From CAIKZZ01 sp035524595 (GTDB taxonomy: Bacteria; Pseudomonadota; Gammaproteobacteria; Steroidobacterales; Steroidobacteraceae), in assembly GCA_035524595.1 (NCBI GenBank), contig DATKOP010000019.1, positions 16,043 through 80,042 of the forward strand: DNA of 64,000 nucleotides, written 5' to 3'. Below are positions 8,119 to 15,386 of this stretch, piece after piece (position 1 is the stretch's first letter; every line of letters starts with the position of its first letter). The notes under the pieces were generated by a model. It saw only the letters and a program-made list of their open reading frames with translations. It did not search any database and was not told the DNA's origin. Made by a program: the position numbers and the translations under genes.

Positions 8119-8676
8119 ATGCTCGGACGCCTCGGCCCGGTCCTCTCGGTGCTCGCGGCCGCCGTGCCGCTCACCGCCCTCGGCGCGGACTTCAAGCTCG
8201 CGAGCCCGGAGCTCACGCCCGGCGGCCGCCTCGAGGCGCGCCACGTCTTCAACGGCTTCGGCTGCAGCGGCGGCAACGTCTCGCCCGCGCTCAGCTGGAG
8301 CGGCGCGCCGGCCGGCACCAAGAGCTTCGCGCTCACCGTCTACGACCCGGACGCGCCGACCGGCAGCGGCTGGTGGCACTGGGTGCTGTTCGACCTGCCG
8401 CCGACGGTCACGTCGCTGCCGGCCGGCGCCGGCGACCCGGCGGGCGGCAAGCTGCCGAAGGGCGCCGTGCAGACCGGCACCGACTTCGGCAAGCCCGGCT
8501 TCGGCGGGCCCTGCCCGCCGCAGGGCGACAAGCCGCACCGCTACGTGTTCACGCTGTACGCGCTCAAGGTCGACAAGCTCGGCGCCGATCCGGCCGCCAC
8601 GGCCGCGATGGTCGGATTCATGCTGAACGCGAACGCGCTCGAGAAGACGAGCTTCACCGTCTACTACGGCCGTTAG
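8119..8676 (+). CDS. YbhB/YbcL-family PEBP-like protein, exported
   Basis: 185 residues. The first 22 form a signal peptide ending ALGA before DFKL. The rest is a single phosphatidylethanolamine-binding-protein fold. It contains YDPDAPTGSGWWHWVLFDLP (the DPDAP and GxxHW ligand-site motifs) and GPCPPQGDKPHRYVFTLYAL (the GPxPP and HRY motifs). Bacterial members are related to mammalian Raf kinase inhibitor protein, but their ligands are unknown. The stop codon overlaps the stop of the convergent TetR gene. Confidence 0.92.
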   Translation: MLGRLGPVLSVLAAAVPLTALGADFKLASPELTPGGRLEARHVFNGFGCSGGNVSPALSWSGAPAGTKSFALTVYDPDAPTGSGWWHWVLFDLPPTVTSLPAGAGDPAGGKLPKGAVQTGTDFGKPGFGGPCPPQGDKPHRYVFTLYALKVDKLGADPAATAAMVGFMLNANALEKTSFTVYYGR

Positions 8677-9278
8677 CGCGGCGGCGGCGCGGCCGGCGCG
8701 CGCCCGGCGAGCTGCGCGAACGCGGCGCGGGTGCGCGCGAGCGCGGCGGGATCGCGCATGAAGCCCTGCGCCCAGTGGTGGGCGTAGCGCAGCGCCAGGA
8801 GCTCGTGCGCGAACTGCGCGGGATCCGTGCCGGCACGCAGGTGGCCGTGGCGGACCGCCGAGGCGACCAGCTGCTCGACCACCTGGCGGAAGTCGCGGAA
8901 CAGGCGCACGAGGCGCTCGCGCACCGGGCCCTCGGCGTCGTCGAATTCGACGACGCCGGCGAAGAAGGGACAGTGGCCGGGCAGCCCCGCGTTGCCGGGC
9001 CAGTCGAGCCAGCGCTCGAACACGCCCTCGAGCCGCGGCAGGCCGGCAGGCTCGGACTTGGCGGGCGCGACGACCCGCACCTGGAAGAGCTCGGCGGCGT
9101 GCTCGAGCGTCGCGATCTGCAGCGCTTCCTTCGAGCCGAAGTGCGCGTAGAGGCCGCTCTTCGTCATGCCGACGCGGTCGGCGAGCGGCTTCAGGTTGAG
9201 GCCGTCGAAGCCGCCGAGGCAGGCGGTCTCGACGGCCGCGGTCAGGATCGCTGCCCGGGTACGCGCGCCCTTTCCCAT
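8673..9278 (-). CDS. TetR-family transcriptional regulator
   Basis: 201 residues. The N-terminal helix-turn-helix starts KGARTRAAILTAAVETACLGGFDGLNLKPLADRVGMTKSGLYAHFGSKE in outline, the standard TetR pattern. The C-terminal ligand domain contains GHCPFFAGVVEFDD, typical of TetR regulators of the YxaF/TetR_C class that respond to small hydrophobic or electrophilic ligands. A palindrome and 8-nt direct repeats lie just upstream of its start (9280-9313), so it probably represses itself. Which other gene it controls cannot be told: the PEBP gene is convergent and the next upstream gene runs on the same strand. Confidence 0.9.
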   Translation of the reverse strand: MGKGARTRAAILTAAVETACLGGFDGLNLKPLADRVGMTKSGLYAHFGSKEALQIATLEHAAELFQVRVVAPAKSEPAGLPRLEGVFERWLDWPGNAGLPGHCPFFAGVVEFDDAEGPVRERLVRLFRDFRQVVEQLVASAVRHGHLRAGTDPAQFAHELLALRYAHHWAQGFMRDPAALARTRAAFAQLAGRAPAAPPPR

Positions 9279-9279
9279 G

Positions 9280-9313
9280 GGTCGGATATTAGCACGACCG
9301 GTCGGATCCTAAT
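9280..9313. promoter_or_regulatory. Candidate TetR operator
   Basis: GGTCGGAT occurs at 9280-9287 and again at 9300-9307, exactly 20 bp apart. A perfect 10-bp palindrome CGACCGGTCG spans 9295-9304, and ATTAG/CTAAT flanks sit at 9288-9292 and 9309-9313. The cluster begins 2 bp upstream of the TetR start at 9278, where a self-repressor would bind. Binding is inferred from position and symmetry. Confidence 0.55.
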
Positions 9314-9461
9314 GAGGGCCGCCTGCCCGCTTCCTCAGGCCCAGGCGGACGCATCGCCAGGAGGGCGGCGCGCGTTGCTCGGGGCTCGGCGACCCGGCAC
9401 CGGCGAGCGCCGGCAGCCGGGCTGGCGCGCCGGCCGCCGGGCCGGCGCGTCGCCACCGGCG

Positions 9462-9902
9462 TCAGCTGCAGGTGGTGTCGCCGTCCTTGAAACCGACGTC
9501 GCGGTTGCCGGTGGCGGCGATGTCCCGCTCGCAGCTCGCGATCTCGGACGGCAGGTTCGCCGTGAACTTCCACTTGCCCGGCGCCATCGGGATCGTCTGC
9601 GAGGAGCCCGTGCACGAGACGTTGTCGGCGCCCTTGGTGAGCTTCACCGGGGTCACGAACTCGCGGTCGTTCGACAGCTTCGGCGCGCCCGGCAGGATCT
9701 GCACCGGCGTCACCTTGATGTTGACGTCCTCGCACTGACCCTGCTGCGTGATCGACTGGACCTTGACGGTGGCCCTGATCAGCGCGGCCGACTCATCGCC
9801 TCCACCGCAGCCGGCGAGTCCGCCGACGGCGACGGCGGCCACCGTCACGATGACGAGGCGGGCTTTGCGGCCGCAGCCTGCGAGGTTCGACGAAAGTTGC
9901 AT
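9462..9902 (-). CDS. Small predicted lipoprotein
   Basis: 146 residues from ATG 9902, with a strong AGGGGG ribosome site 6 nt upstream. The signal sequence is long (about 30 residues) and ends with LAGC followed by GGGDES, a lipobox with lipidated Cys32. The mature domain has four further cysteines (in QCEDV, SCTGSS, SCERD and TTCS), which could form two disulfides. No known family is recognised. The gene stands alone: the cytochrome gene is divergent and the TetR gene is 180 bp downstream. Confidence 0.65.
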   Translation of the reverse strand: MQLSSNLAGCGRKARLVIVTVAAVAVGGLAGCGGGDESAALIRATVKVQSITQQGQCEDVNIKVTPVQILPGAPKLSNDREFVTPVKLTKGADNVSCTGSSQTIPMAPGKWKFTANLPSEIASCERDIAATGNRDVGFKDGDTTCS

Positions 9903-10043
9903 CTGTATCCCCCTGGTGATCGTTGCCTGAGCGGGCGCCGTCGGCGCCCGCGGGATTGTAGCCTGCGCAGCGACACCCCGGAAATCCGAGCCTGCGGGCC
10001 GCCTCGAGCGCGCTAGAGTCGGTGCCTGCACCGGAGGCTCCCC

Positions 10044-10487
10044 ATGCGCCCTCGCACCCAGGTTCCGGCCGCGGCCCTCTGGGCCCTCTGCGCCGCCGTG
10101 CCGCCGCCGGCCGCGGGCGCCGACTACTCGGGCTACACCGGTGCCGAGCTCTACCACCGCTTCTGCGAGAGCTGCCATGGCCGCGCGGGCGCGGGCGACG
10201 GCCCGGTGAGCCGCAGCCTCGCGGTGGCGCTGCCGGACCTCAGGCGGATCGCGGAGCGCCATGGCGGCCGGTTCCCCGATAACTGGGTGTACCGCGTGAT
10301 CGACGGGCGCGAGGCGCTCCTCAGCCACGGACCGCGCGACATGCCGGTCTGGGGCGTGGAGCTGTGGCGCGAGCAGGGTGCCGACGTCACCGCCGGCGGC
10401 AAGACCCGCGACGCGATCGCCGCGCTCGTCGACTACCTGCGCGGCCTGCAGGCGGCGCGCGGCCCGGCCGCGCCGGGCCCCCGCTAG
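10044..10487 (+). CDS. Class I cytochrome c, periplasmic
   Basis: 147 residues with a signal peptide ending PAAGA. The haem attachment motif is CESCH (residues about 41-45) and the likely axial Met lies in PRDMPVWG. The domain size (about 110 residues) and the ALVDYLRGLQ terminal helix fit a monohaem class I cytochrome c of the cbb3-subunit/SHP-like type. It would carry electrons in the periplasm; the partner is not encoded nearby. Its stop codon overlaps that of the convergent methyltransferase in a CTAG. Confidence 0.9.
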   Translation: MRPRTQVPAAALWALCAAVPPPAAGADYSGYTGAELYHRFCESCHGRAGAGDGPVSRSLAVALPDLRRIAERHGGRFPDNWVYRVIDGREALLSHGPRDMPVWGVELWREQGADVTAGGKTRDAIAALVDYLRGLQAARGPAAPGPR

Positions 10488-11080
10488 CGCCACGGCCGCT
10501 CCAGCTCCCACAGGATCGGCTTCAGGCCGCGCGCGAGGTGCACGCCGCCGGCGACGTGGCCGAAGCCGCGCCGCAGCCGCCGCCGGTACCAGTCGGCAGC
10601 GCGCAGGTGCACGTCGCGGTCGGTCCGCGTCTGGTCGGCGGCGTGGCGCCAGTCGCGGCGCGTCAGCACGCTGAAGTAGAGCGCGCCGCGCGCGAGCCGC
10701 GCGAGGTTCGCGAGCGCGCGCGCGGCGCTCGCGTCGTCGAGGTACTGCAGCACGTCGTGGCAGATCACGAGGTCGTAGGGCGGTGCCGCGAACTCGGCCA
10801 GCGAGCCCCGGTGCCAGCCGTACTTGCGGCACAGGAACGGGCTCACCTCGAGGCCCTCGTAGCGCGCCTTGGGGAACTGCTGCCGCAGCGGCGTCCTGAG
10901 GAGGCCGATGCCGCAGCCGGCGTCGAGGATGGTCCTGACCGGCAGCTCGAGGTAGCGGACGATGCCCCCGATCAGCGCGGCGAGGCGCGCCGCATCGCCC
11001 GGGTCGGCGACGCGCGTCGCCGGATCGCCGTAGTAGCGGGCGAAGAACTCGGCGTCGAAGTCACGGGCTGGACGGCGCAT
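10484..11080 (-). CDS. Class I SAM-dependent methyltransferase
   Basis: 198 residues from ATG 11080. Motif I is ILDAGCGIGLLRTPLR and the post-I acidic region is YEGLEVSPFLCRKYG. LVICHDVLQYLDD is motif IV, followed by a strand and helix typical of methyltransferase class 11/12 folds. The substrate cannot be told. It is divergent from the aryl-polyene-type cluster that starts about 520 bp away. Aryl polyene clusters often carry a methyltransferase that modifies the aryl head (ApeB in E. coli, as I recall), so it may belong to the pathway, but shared regulation is not shown. Confidence 0.8.
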   Translation of the reverse strand: MRRPARDFDAEFFARYYGDPATRVADPGDAARLAALIGGIVRYLELPVRTILDAGCGIGLLRTPLRQQFPKARYEGLEVSPFLCRKYGWHRGSLAEFAAPPYDLVICHDVLQYLDDASAARALANLARLARGALYFSVLTRRDWRHAADQTRTDRDVHLRAADWYRRRLRRGFGHVAGGVHLARGLKPILWELERPWR

Positions 11081-11602
11081 GGGACCACGCGTCAGGGGCG
11101 AAACCTCGCTCGGGCCGGCCGGGCCCGGGCCGCGGCGCGAGCGGCGCGGCATCATGACACACCGCGCCCAAGCGCTGCCGCCGCCCGGCCGGACCTCGGC
11201 CGGTCGCCATGCCCAAGTCCGCGACGACGGCGCGGAGGCTGCACTTCGGAACGACGGCCCGGTTCCCCGCCCGGTTCGCGATGACGCTGCTCGGCCTCGG
11301 CTACGAGTTCCGACGACCGACGCGCGGGCCACCGGGGCGCGGGCGGCCCAGTGTCGCGGCCCTGAGAGCCGGCCGGCCGGCCGCGCCCCGCGCCGAACCG
11401 CCGCCGCCCTGGTGGTAACCTCGGCGTCGGGATCGACGGCAGCGCCGCTGCGCAGCCATCGTGCGCGGGGCCCGGGCCAGCGAACTTCAGGAACGGTCAC
11501 AGTGACAGGCAGCTCCAGTCGGCCGCGGTGCGCGAGAAGCGGTTGGCGGCCGCCGCCGCGCCCGCCGAAGCGCACGGCCGACCCGCGGCGTCACCAGGCC
11601 CC
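11081..11602. other. Divergent upstream region of the aryl-polyene-type cluster
   Basis: About 520 bp of very GC-rich sequence. A 69-codon open frame at 11209-11418 has no recognisable domain and an arginine/proline composition typical of chance frames, so I do not call it. The only clear element is the palindrome at 11496-11506. The promoter for the 13.6-kb gene run at 11603-25213 should lie here, but no good -10 box stands out. Confidence 0.4.
11496..11506. promoter_or_regulatory. Small palindrome upstream of the pigment cluster
   Basis: GTCACAGTGAC is a perfect 5+1+5 palindrome, 96 bp before the first coding start of the cluster at 11603. It is short enough to occur by chance, but it sits in an otherwise featureless leader in a position fitting an operator. 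Confidence 0.3.
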
Positions 11603-12328
11603 GTGAGCGGCAGCCCGGCCACCGGCTTCGCGCTCAGGCACTGGGCGGCGTGGGCGCCCGGCCTCGAGCGCCGCGAGGACTGGCTCGCCTGGGCGCGGGC
11701 GCCGCGCCTGCCCGCCGGGGAGGCGGCGCCGGCGGTCATCGAGATGCCGGCCATGCTCCGGCGCAGGGCCGACCGGCTCGGCCGCATGGCGCTCGCCGTG
11801 CTCTACCAGAGCACCTGCCCGGCGGCGCCGATCGTCTACTGCTCGCGCTACGGCGAGCTCGAGCGCGTCGCGAAGCTGCTCGGCGAGCTGGCCGCCACGG
11901 GCGGCATTTCCCCGCAAGGCTTCAGCGTCTCGGTGCACAACGCAATCCCGGGGCTCTACTCGATCGCGATGCGCGAGCGCGAGAACATCCAGAGCCTGGC
12001 CGCCGCCGAGGCGACGCCGCTCGCCGGGCTCCTCGACGCCGCCGGCCTGCTCGCCGACGGCGAGCCGGTCGTGCGGCTGGTGTTCTGCGAGGAGCCGGTG
12101 CCGGCGGTGTTCGGCCCCTTCGCCGAGCCGGGCGACTGCCCCTACGCGGTGCTGCTCGAGCTCGCGGCTGGAAATGATTTTCGTTTCGAATGGGCCGGGC
12201 CCTGCCCGGCCGGGCCTGCGCCGGCGCTGCCGCCCGCGCTCGCGGTGCTCGAATTCCTGTTGGGCGCGGCGAGCACGGCGACGGTCGTGGCCGGCCGGCT
12301 GAGCGGCCGGCTCAGCCGGGGGCCGTGA
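11603..12328 (+). CDS. Ketosynthase chain-length factor, aryl polyene type (ApeC-like)
   Basis: 241 residues from GTG 11603; an in-frame GTG at 11528 would add 25 low-complexity residues. The protein matches the short ketoacyl-synthase-like family (Ketoacyl-synt_2): WLAWARAP near the start, YCSRYGELERVAKLL and VHNAIPGLYSIA in the middle. It is about half the size of a true ketosynthase and lacks the Cys-His-His triad. In Xenorhabdus the homologue ApeC forms a heterodimer with the ketosynthase ApeO and helps set polyene length. Here the likely partner is the ketosynthase at 20511. It is the first gene of the cluster, 3 bp before the acyltransferase gene. Confidence 0.85.
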   Translation: MSGSPATGFALRHWAAWAPGLERREDWLAWARAPRLPAGEAAPAVIEMPAMLRRRADRLGRMALAVLYQSTCPAAPIVYCSRYGELERVAKLLGELAATGGISPQGFSVSVHNAIPGLYSIAMRERENIQSLAAAEATPLAGLLDAAGLLADGEPVVRLVFCEEPVPAVFGPFAEPGDCPYAVLLELAAGNDFRFEWAGPCPAGPAPALPPALAVLEFLLGAASTATVVAGRLSGRLSRGP

Positions 12329-12331
12329 GCG

Positions 12332-13111
12332 GTGGGAACGCTCGATCGCGCCTACCGCACGTGCGCGACGGGCTTTTGCTTCGCGACCTTCGGCGCCGGC
12401 GGCCTCGCCATCGCGCTCGTGGTGCTGCCGCTGCTGTTCCTCATCCCGCGGGCCGAGCAGCGTCACCGGCTGGCGCGCATCCTGATCCGCCAGCTGTTTC
12501 GCTTCTTCGTCGCGCTGATGAGCGCCACGGGCGTGCTGCGGCTCACCGTGCACGATGCTGCACGCCTCGGCGGCCGCGGCCGCTTCATCCTCGCCAACCA
12601 CCCGTCGCTGATCGACGTCGTGATCCTGATGTCGCTGGTCGAGCAGCCGGACTGCATCGTCAAGAGCGCGCTGTGGCGCAACCCCTTCACCTGGGGCGCG
12701 GTCAAGACCGCCGGCTTCATCGATAATCAAACGGGGCCGGAGCTGGTCGCGGCCGCGCTCGACTCGCTGCGCGCAGGCAACAACCTGATCGTCTTCCCGG
12801 AGGGGACCCGCACGCGCCCGGGGGCGCCGCTGAGCTTCCAGCGCGGCGCCGCCAACATCGCGGCGCGTGGACGAGTCGACCTCACACCGGTAATCTTCAC
12901 GGTGTCCGAACCCACGCTGACCAAGGGGTATCCCTGGTACCGGGTCCCGCGGCGCAGACCGCAGTTCAGCGTGCACGTGCTGCCGGTGGTCCCGATCGAG
13001 CCGCTGCTCGCGTCGGAGCCGGCGCACGTCCATCGGGCGCGGTGGCTGACGGAATGGCTGGAGGAGTTCTTCACGATGGAGATTGCGCGTCATGGACCCC
13101 CTGCAGGCTGA
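12332..13111 (+). CDS. 1-acyl-glycerol-3-phosphate acyltransferase-like protein (ApeD-like)
   Basis: 259 residues from GTG 12332. Two membrane-associated helices lie near residues 13-40. The PlsC catalytic block is ANHPSLID (the H-x4-D motif), and the second conserved block is FPEGTRTRPG. The family transfers acyl chains to glycerol or other hydroxyls at the inner membrane. In aryl polyene clusters such an enzyme is thought to help attach the polyene to its lipid anchor; the exact step is not settled. The last 20 bp overlap the next gene. Confidence 0.9.
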   Translation: MGTLDRAYRTCATGFCFATFGAGGLAIALVVLPLLFLIPRAEQRHRLARILIRQLFRFFVALMSATGVLRLTVHDAARLGGRGRFILANHPSLIDVVILMSLVEQPDCIVKSALWRNPFTWGAVKTAGFIDNQTGPELVAAALDSLRAGNNLIVFPEGTRTRPGAPLSFQRGAANIAARGRVDLTPVIFTVSEPTLTKGYPWYRVPRRRPQFSVHVLPVVPIEPLLASEPAHVHRARWLTEWLEEFFTMEIARHGPPAG

Positions 13112-13352
13112 GATTCGGGCGCTGATCGTCAGCTGCCTGAACCTCGAAGACATCCAGCCGGAGGACATCGACATCGAAGCGCCACTGTTCGTCGACGGGC
13201 TCGGGCTCGACTCGATCGATGCGCTCGAGCTCGGGGTCGCCCTGCAGCGCCGCTACGGGCTCGCGCTCGCCGCCGAGTCGGAGGAGACGAGGCGTCACTT
13301 CGCCTCGGTCGCGACGCTGGCGCGCTTCGTGGCGGCGAACCGCACCAAGTAG
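13092..13352 (+). CDS. Acyl carrier protein 1 (ApeE-like)
   Basis: 86 residues from ATG 13092, which has GGAG about 10 nt upstream inside the preceding gene; a TTG three codons earlier is less likely. The phosphopantetheine site is GLDSIDALELG with Ser41. The acidic second helix and the length fit a stand-alone acyl carrier protein. Two non-identical carriers follow each other here, as in characterised aryl polyene clusters. It would carry the growing polyene or the aryl starter. Confidence 0.92.
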   Translation: MDPLQAEIRALIVSCLNLEDIQPEDIDIEAPLFVDGLGLDSIDALELGVALQRRYGLALAAESEETRRHFASVATLARFVAANRTK

Positions 13353-13361
13353 CGCCGACCC

Positions 13362-13613
13362 ATGCCCGCCATGAACAAGCAGGAAATCTACGCCTGGGTC
13401 GCCCGGCACCTGACTGACATGTTCGAGATCGCGCCGGAGCGCATCACGCCTGAGGCGCGGCTCTACCAGGACCTCGACATCGACAGCATCGACGCGGTCG
13501 ACCTGATGGTGAAGCTGAACGAACTGACCAGCAAGCGCGTGCTGCCGGAGTCCTTCAAGTCGGTGCGCACGGTCGCCGACGTCGTGGACGTGATACACGG
13601 TCTCGTGAACTGA
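13362..13613 (+). CDS. Acyl carrier protein 2 (ApeF-like)
   Basis: 83 residues from ATG 13362 (an in-frame ATG at 13371 is an alternative). The attachment motif is LDIDSIDAVDLMVKL with Ser42. It is clearly diverged from the first carrier, with a more basic middle (ELTSKRVLPESFKSVR), so the two probably serve different steps or partners. It is 9 bp from the first carrier gene and is followed by a 99-bp GC-rich spacer, the only sizeable gap between the early genes of the cluster. Confidence 0.92.
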   Translation: MPAMNKQEIYAWVARHLTDMFEIAPERITPEARLYQDLDIDSIDAVDLMVKLNELTSKRVLPESFKSVRTVADVVDVIHGLVN

Positions 13614-13631
13614 TGCCGCGCCGGGCGCCCG

Positions 13632-13708
13632 GCGTCCCCGCGGCAGCGGCCCGGCCGGCCCGGCCCGCCGCCGGCCGGCGCGGCGCCCGGGCCGCGCGCG
13701 GGGGACGC
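13632..13708 (+). promoter_or_regulatory. Long hairpin masking the ribosome site of the AMP-ligase/dehydratase gene
   Basis: The 99-bp spacer can fold into a long stem. GCGTCCCC at 13632-13639 pairs with GGGGACGC at 13701-13708. After a small internal loop (6 and 5 nt), GCGGCCCGG at 13646-13654 pairs with CCGGGCCGC at 13687-13695. The central loop is itself GC-rich and can fold further. The purine tract GGGGGA at 13700-13705, 7 nt before the GTG start at 13713, lies in the 3' arm. The fold would therefore hide the ribosome site. A 12-bp palindrome CCGGGCGCCCGG sits just before it at 13621-13632. Confidence 0.5.
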
Positions 13709-13712
13709 TGCG

Positions 13713-15386
13713 GTGAGCCCTGAGACGCCGCTCGCGACGCTGCTGACCGCAGGCGCCGACGCCGCGCGGGCGGTGGCGCTCGGCGCCGACGGACCGGTCG
13801 GCGCCGCCGAGCTGCGCGCGGCGGTCGCGGGCGCGGCCGCCTGGCTCGCGACGCTGCCCGGCGGCCCGGCGGCGCTCTACCACGGCGACAGCTACCAGTT
13901 CGCGGTCTGGCTGCTCGCCTGCTGGCACGCCGGCCGCGCGGTGCTCGTGCCCGCCGACAACGTGGCCGAGACGCGCGCGGCGCTCGGCGCCGAGCAGGCG
14001 CTGCTGCTCGGCGAGCTCGCCGCGGAGCGCCCCGCGCCGCCGCCGCGCGCGGACCTGCCGCTCGGCCCGATCGCGCGCGACCGCGTGCTGCTGCGCGTCT
14101 ACACCTCGGGCTCCACCGGCCGGCCGGCGCTCATCGACAAGACGCTGGCGCAGCTCGAGTCGGAGGTACTGGCGATCGAGGCCGCGCTCGGCGCGGCGGT
14201 GCCGCCGGGCGCGGCCGTCGCCGGCACCGTCAGCCACCAGCACTTCTACGGCCTCATGTTCCGCGTGCTGTGGCCGCTCGCCAGCGGCCGCCCGCTGGTC
14301 GGCCGCGGGGTCCGCTTTCCCGAGGAGCTGGCCCGCCTGCCCGCGGCGCCGCCGCCGGTGCTGGTCACGAGCCCGGTGTTCCTCGGCGTGCTCGACGGCG
14401 GCGGCGTGCCGGGGGCGGCGCGCCTGGGGCTGCTGCTGAGCGCGGGCAGCCCGCTCGCCGAGGGCGTCGCGCGCGCGGTGCGCGCCGCGGTCGGCGCGCC
14501 GCTCTACGAGATCTACGGCTCGGCCGAGACCGGCGCGGTCGCGCTGCGACGCGAGCCGGGCGCCGAGTGGCAGCCGCTGCCCGGCGTCGGCATCCGCGTC
14601 GCCGCCGACGGCACGCTCGAGATCGAGGCGGCCCAGCTCGGCGCCCGCGGCTGGCAGCCGAGCGCGGACCGCGCCCGCACGACGCCGCACGGCTTCGAGC
14701 TCGCCGGCCGCGCGGACCGGCTGGCGAAGATCGCCGACAAGCGGGTCTCGCTCGATCGCCTCGAGGCCGCGCTCGAGCTGACGCCGCTGGTGGCCGCGGC
14801 ACGCGTCGTGGTGCTGCCGGGGGCGCACGCCGAGCTCGGCGCCGTGCTGGTGCCGAGCGCCGCGGGCCGCGCCGAGCTCGAGCGCCGCGGTGCCTTCGCG
14901 ACCGGGCGGGCGCTGCGGCGCGCGCTCGCCGGCGAGTTCGAGGCGGTGGTCCTGCCGCGGCGCTTCCGCTTCGTCGCCGAACTGCCGCGCGACCCGCTCG
15001 GCAAGACGCGGGTGGCCGACCTCGCCGCGCTGTTCGCGCCGGCGCGCGCGCGGCCGATCGTCGCGCGCCGCGAGGCGGCCCCCGGCCGGCTGACGCTCCT
15101 CCTCGAGATCGACCGTAGCCTCGCCTGCTTTCGCGGCCACTTCCCCGGCGAGCCGATCGTGCCCGGCGTCGCGCAGCTCGAGTGGGCGGTCGCGTTCGCG
15201 CGCGAGGCCTTCGGCATCGCGGGCGCGTTCGGCGGCGTCGACGCGCTCAAGTTCCAGCGCGTCATCGCGCCCGGCATGGCGGTCACGCTGACGCTCGAGT
15301 GGCGCGAGCCGGTGCTCGCGTTCCGCTTCGAGTCCGTGGCGCCGCACTCGAGCGGCCGGATCCGGTTCGACGGCGCGCCGCGGTGA
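13713..15386 (+). CDS. Fused AMP-dependent acyl/aryl ligase and FabA/FabZ-like dehydratase (ApeH-ApeI fusion)
   Basis: 557 residues from GTG 13713. Residues 1 to about 440 are an adenylating enzyme: VYTSGSTGRPALIDKT is the P-loop-like A3 motif, SHQHFYGLMFR the A4 region, YEIYGSAETG the A5 motif, and GFELAGRADRLAKIADKRVSL the A7/A8 hinge. Residues about 445-557 are a hotdog-fold dehydratase-like domain: CFRGHFPGEPIVPGVAQLEWA holds the catalytic His, followed by LKFQRVIAPGM. In E. coli the two functions are separate proteins (ApeH and ApeI). The ligase should activate an aryl starter or free acid and load it on a carrier; the hotdog part acts in dehydration with the stand-alone dehydratase at 21677. 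The end overlaps the next gene (GTGA). Confidence 0.9.
   Translation: MSPETPLATLLTAGADAARAVALGADGPVGAAELRAAVAGAAAWLATLPGGPAALYHGDSYQFAVWLLACWHAGRAVLVPADNVAETRAALGAEQALLLGELAAERPAPPPRADLPLGPIARDRVLLRVYTSGSTGRPALIDKTLAQLESEVLAIEAALGAAVPPGAAVAGTVSHQHFYGLMFRVLWPLASGRPLVGRGVRFPEELARLPAAPPPVLVTSPVFLGVLDGGGVPGAARLGLLLSAGSPLAEGVARAVRAAVGAPLYEIYGSAETGAVALRREPGAEWQPLPGVGIRVAADGTLEIEAAQLGARGWQPSADRARTTPHGFELAGRADRLAKIADKRVSLDRLEAALELTPLVAAARVVVLPGAHAELGAVLVPSAAGRAELERRGAFATGRALRRALAGEFEAVVLPRRFRFVAELPRDPLGKTRVADLAALFAPARARPIVARREAAPGRLTLLLEIDRSLACFRGHFPGEPIVPGVAQLEWAVAFAREAFGIAGAFGGVDALKFQRVIAPGMAVTLTLEWREPVLAFRFESVAPHSSGRIRFDGAPR

Noticed and set aside
11209..11418. 69-codon frame between the methyltransferase and the pigment cluster
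   Set aside because: It has no clear ribosome site, no domain and a Pro/Arg/Ala composition like chance frames nearby.
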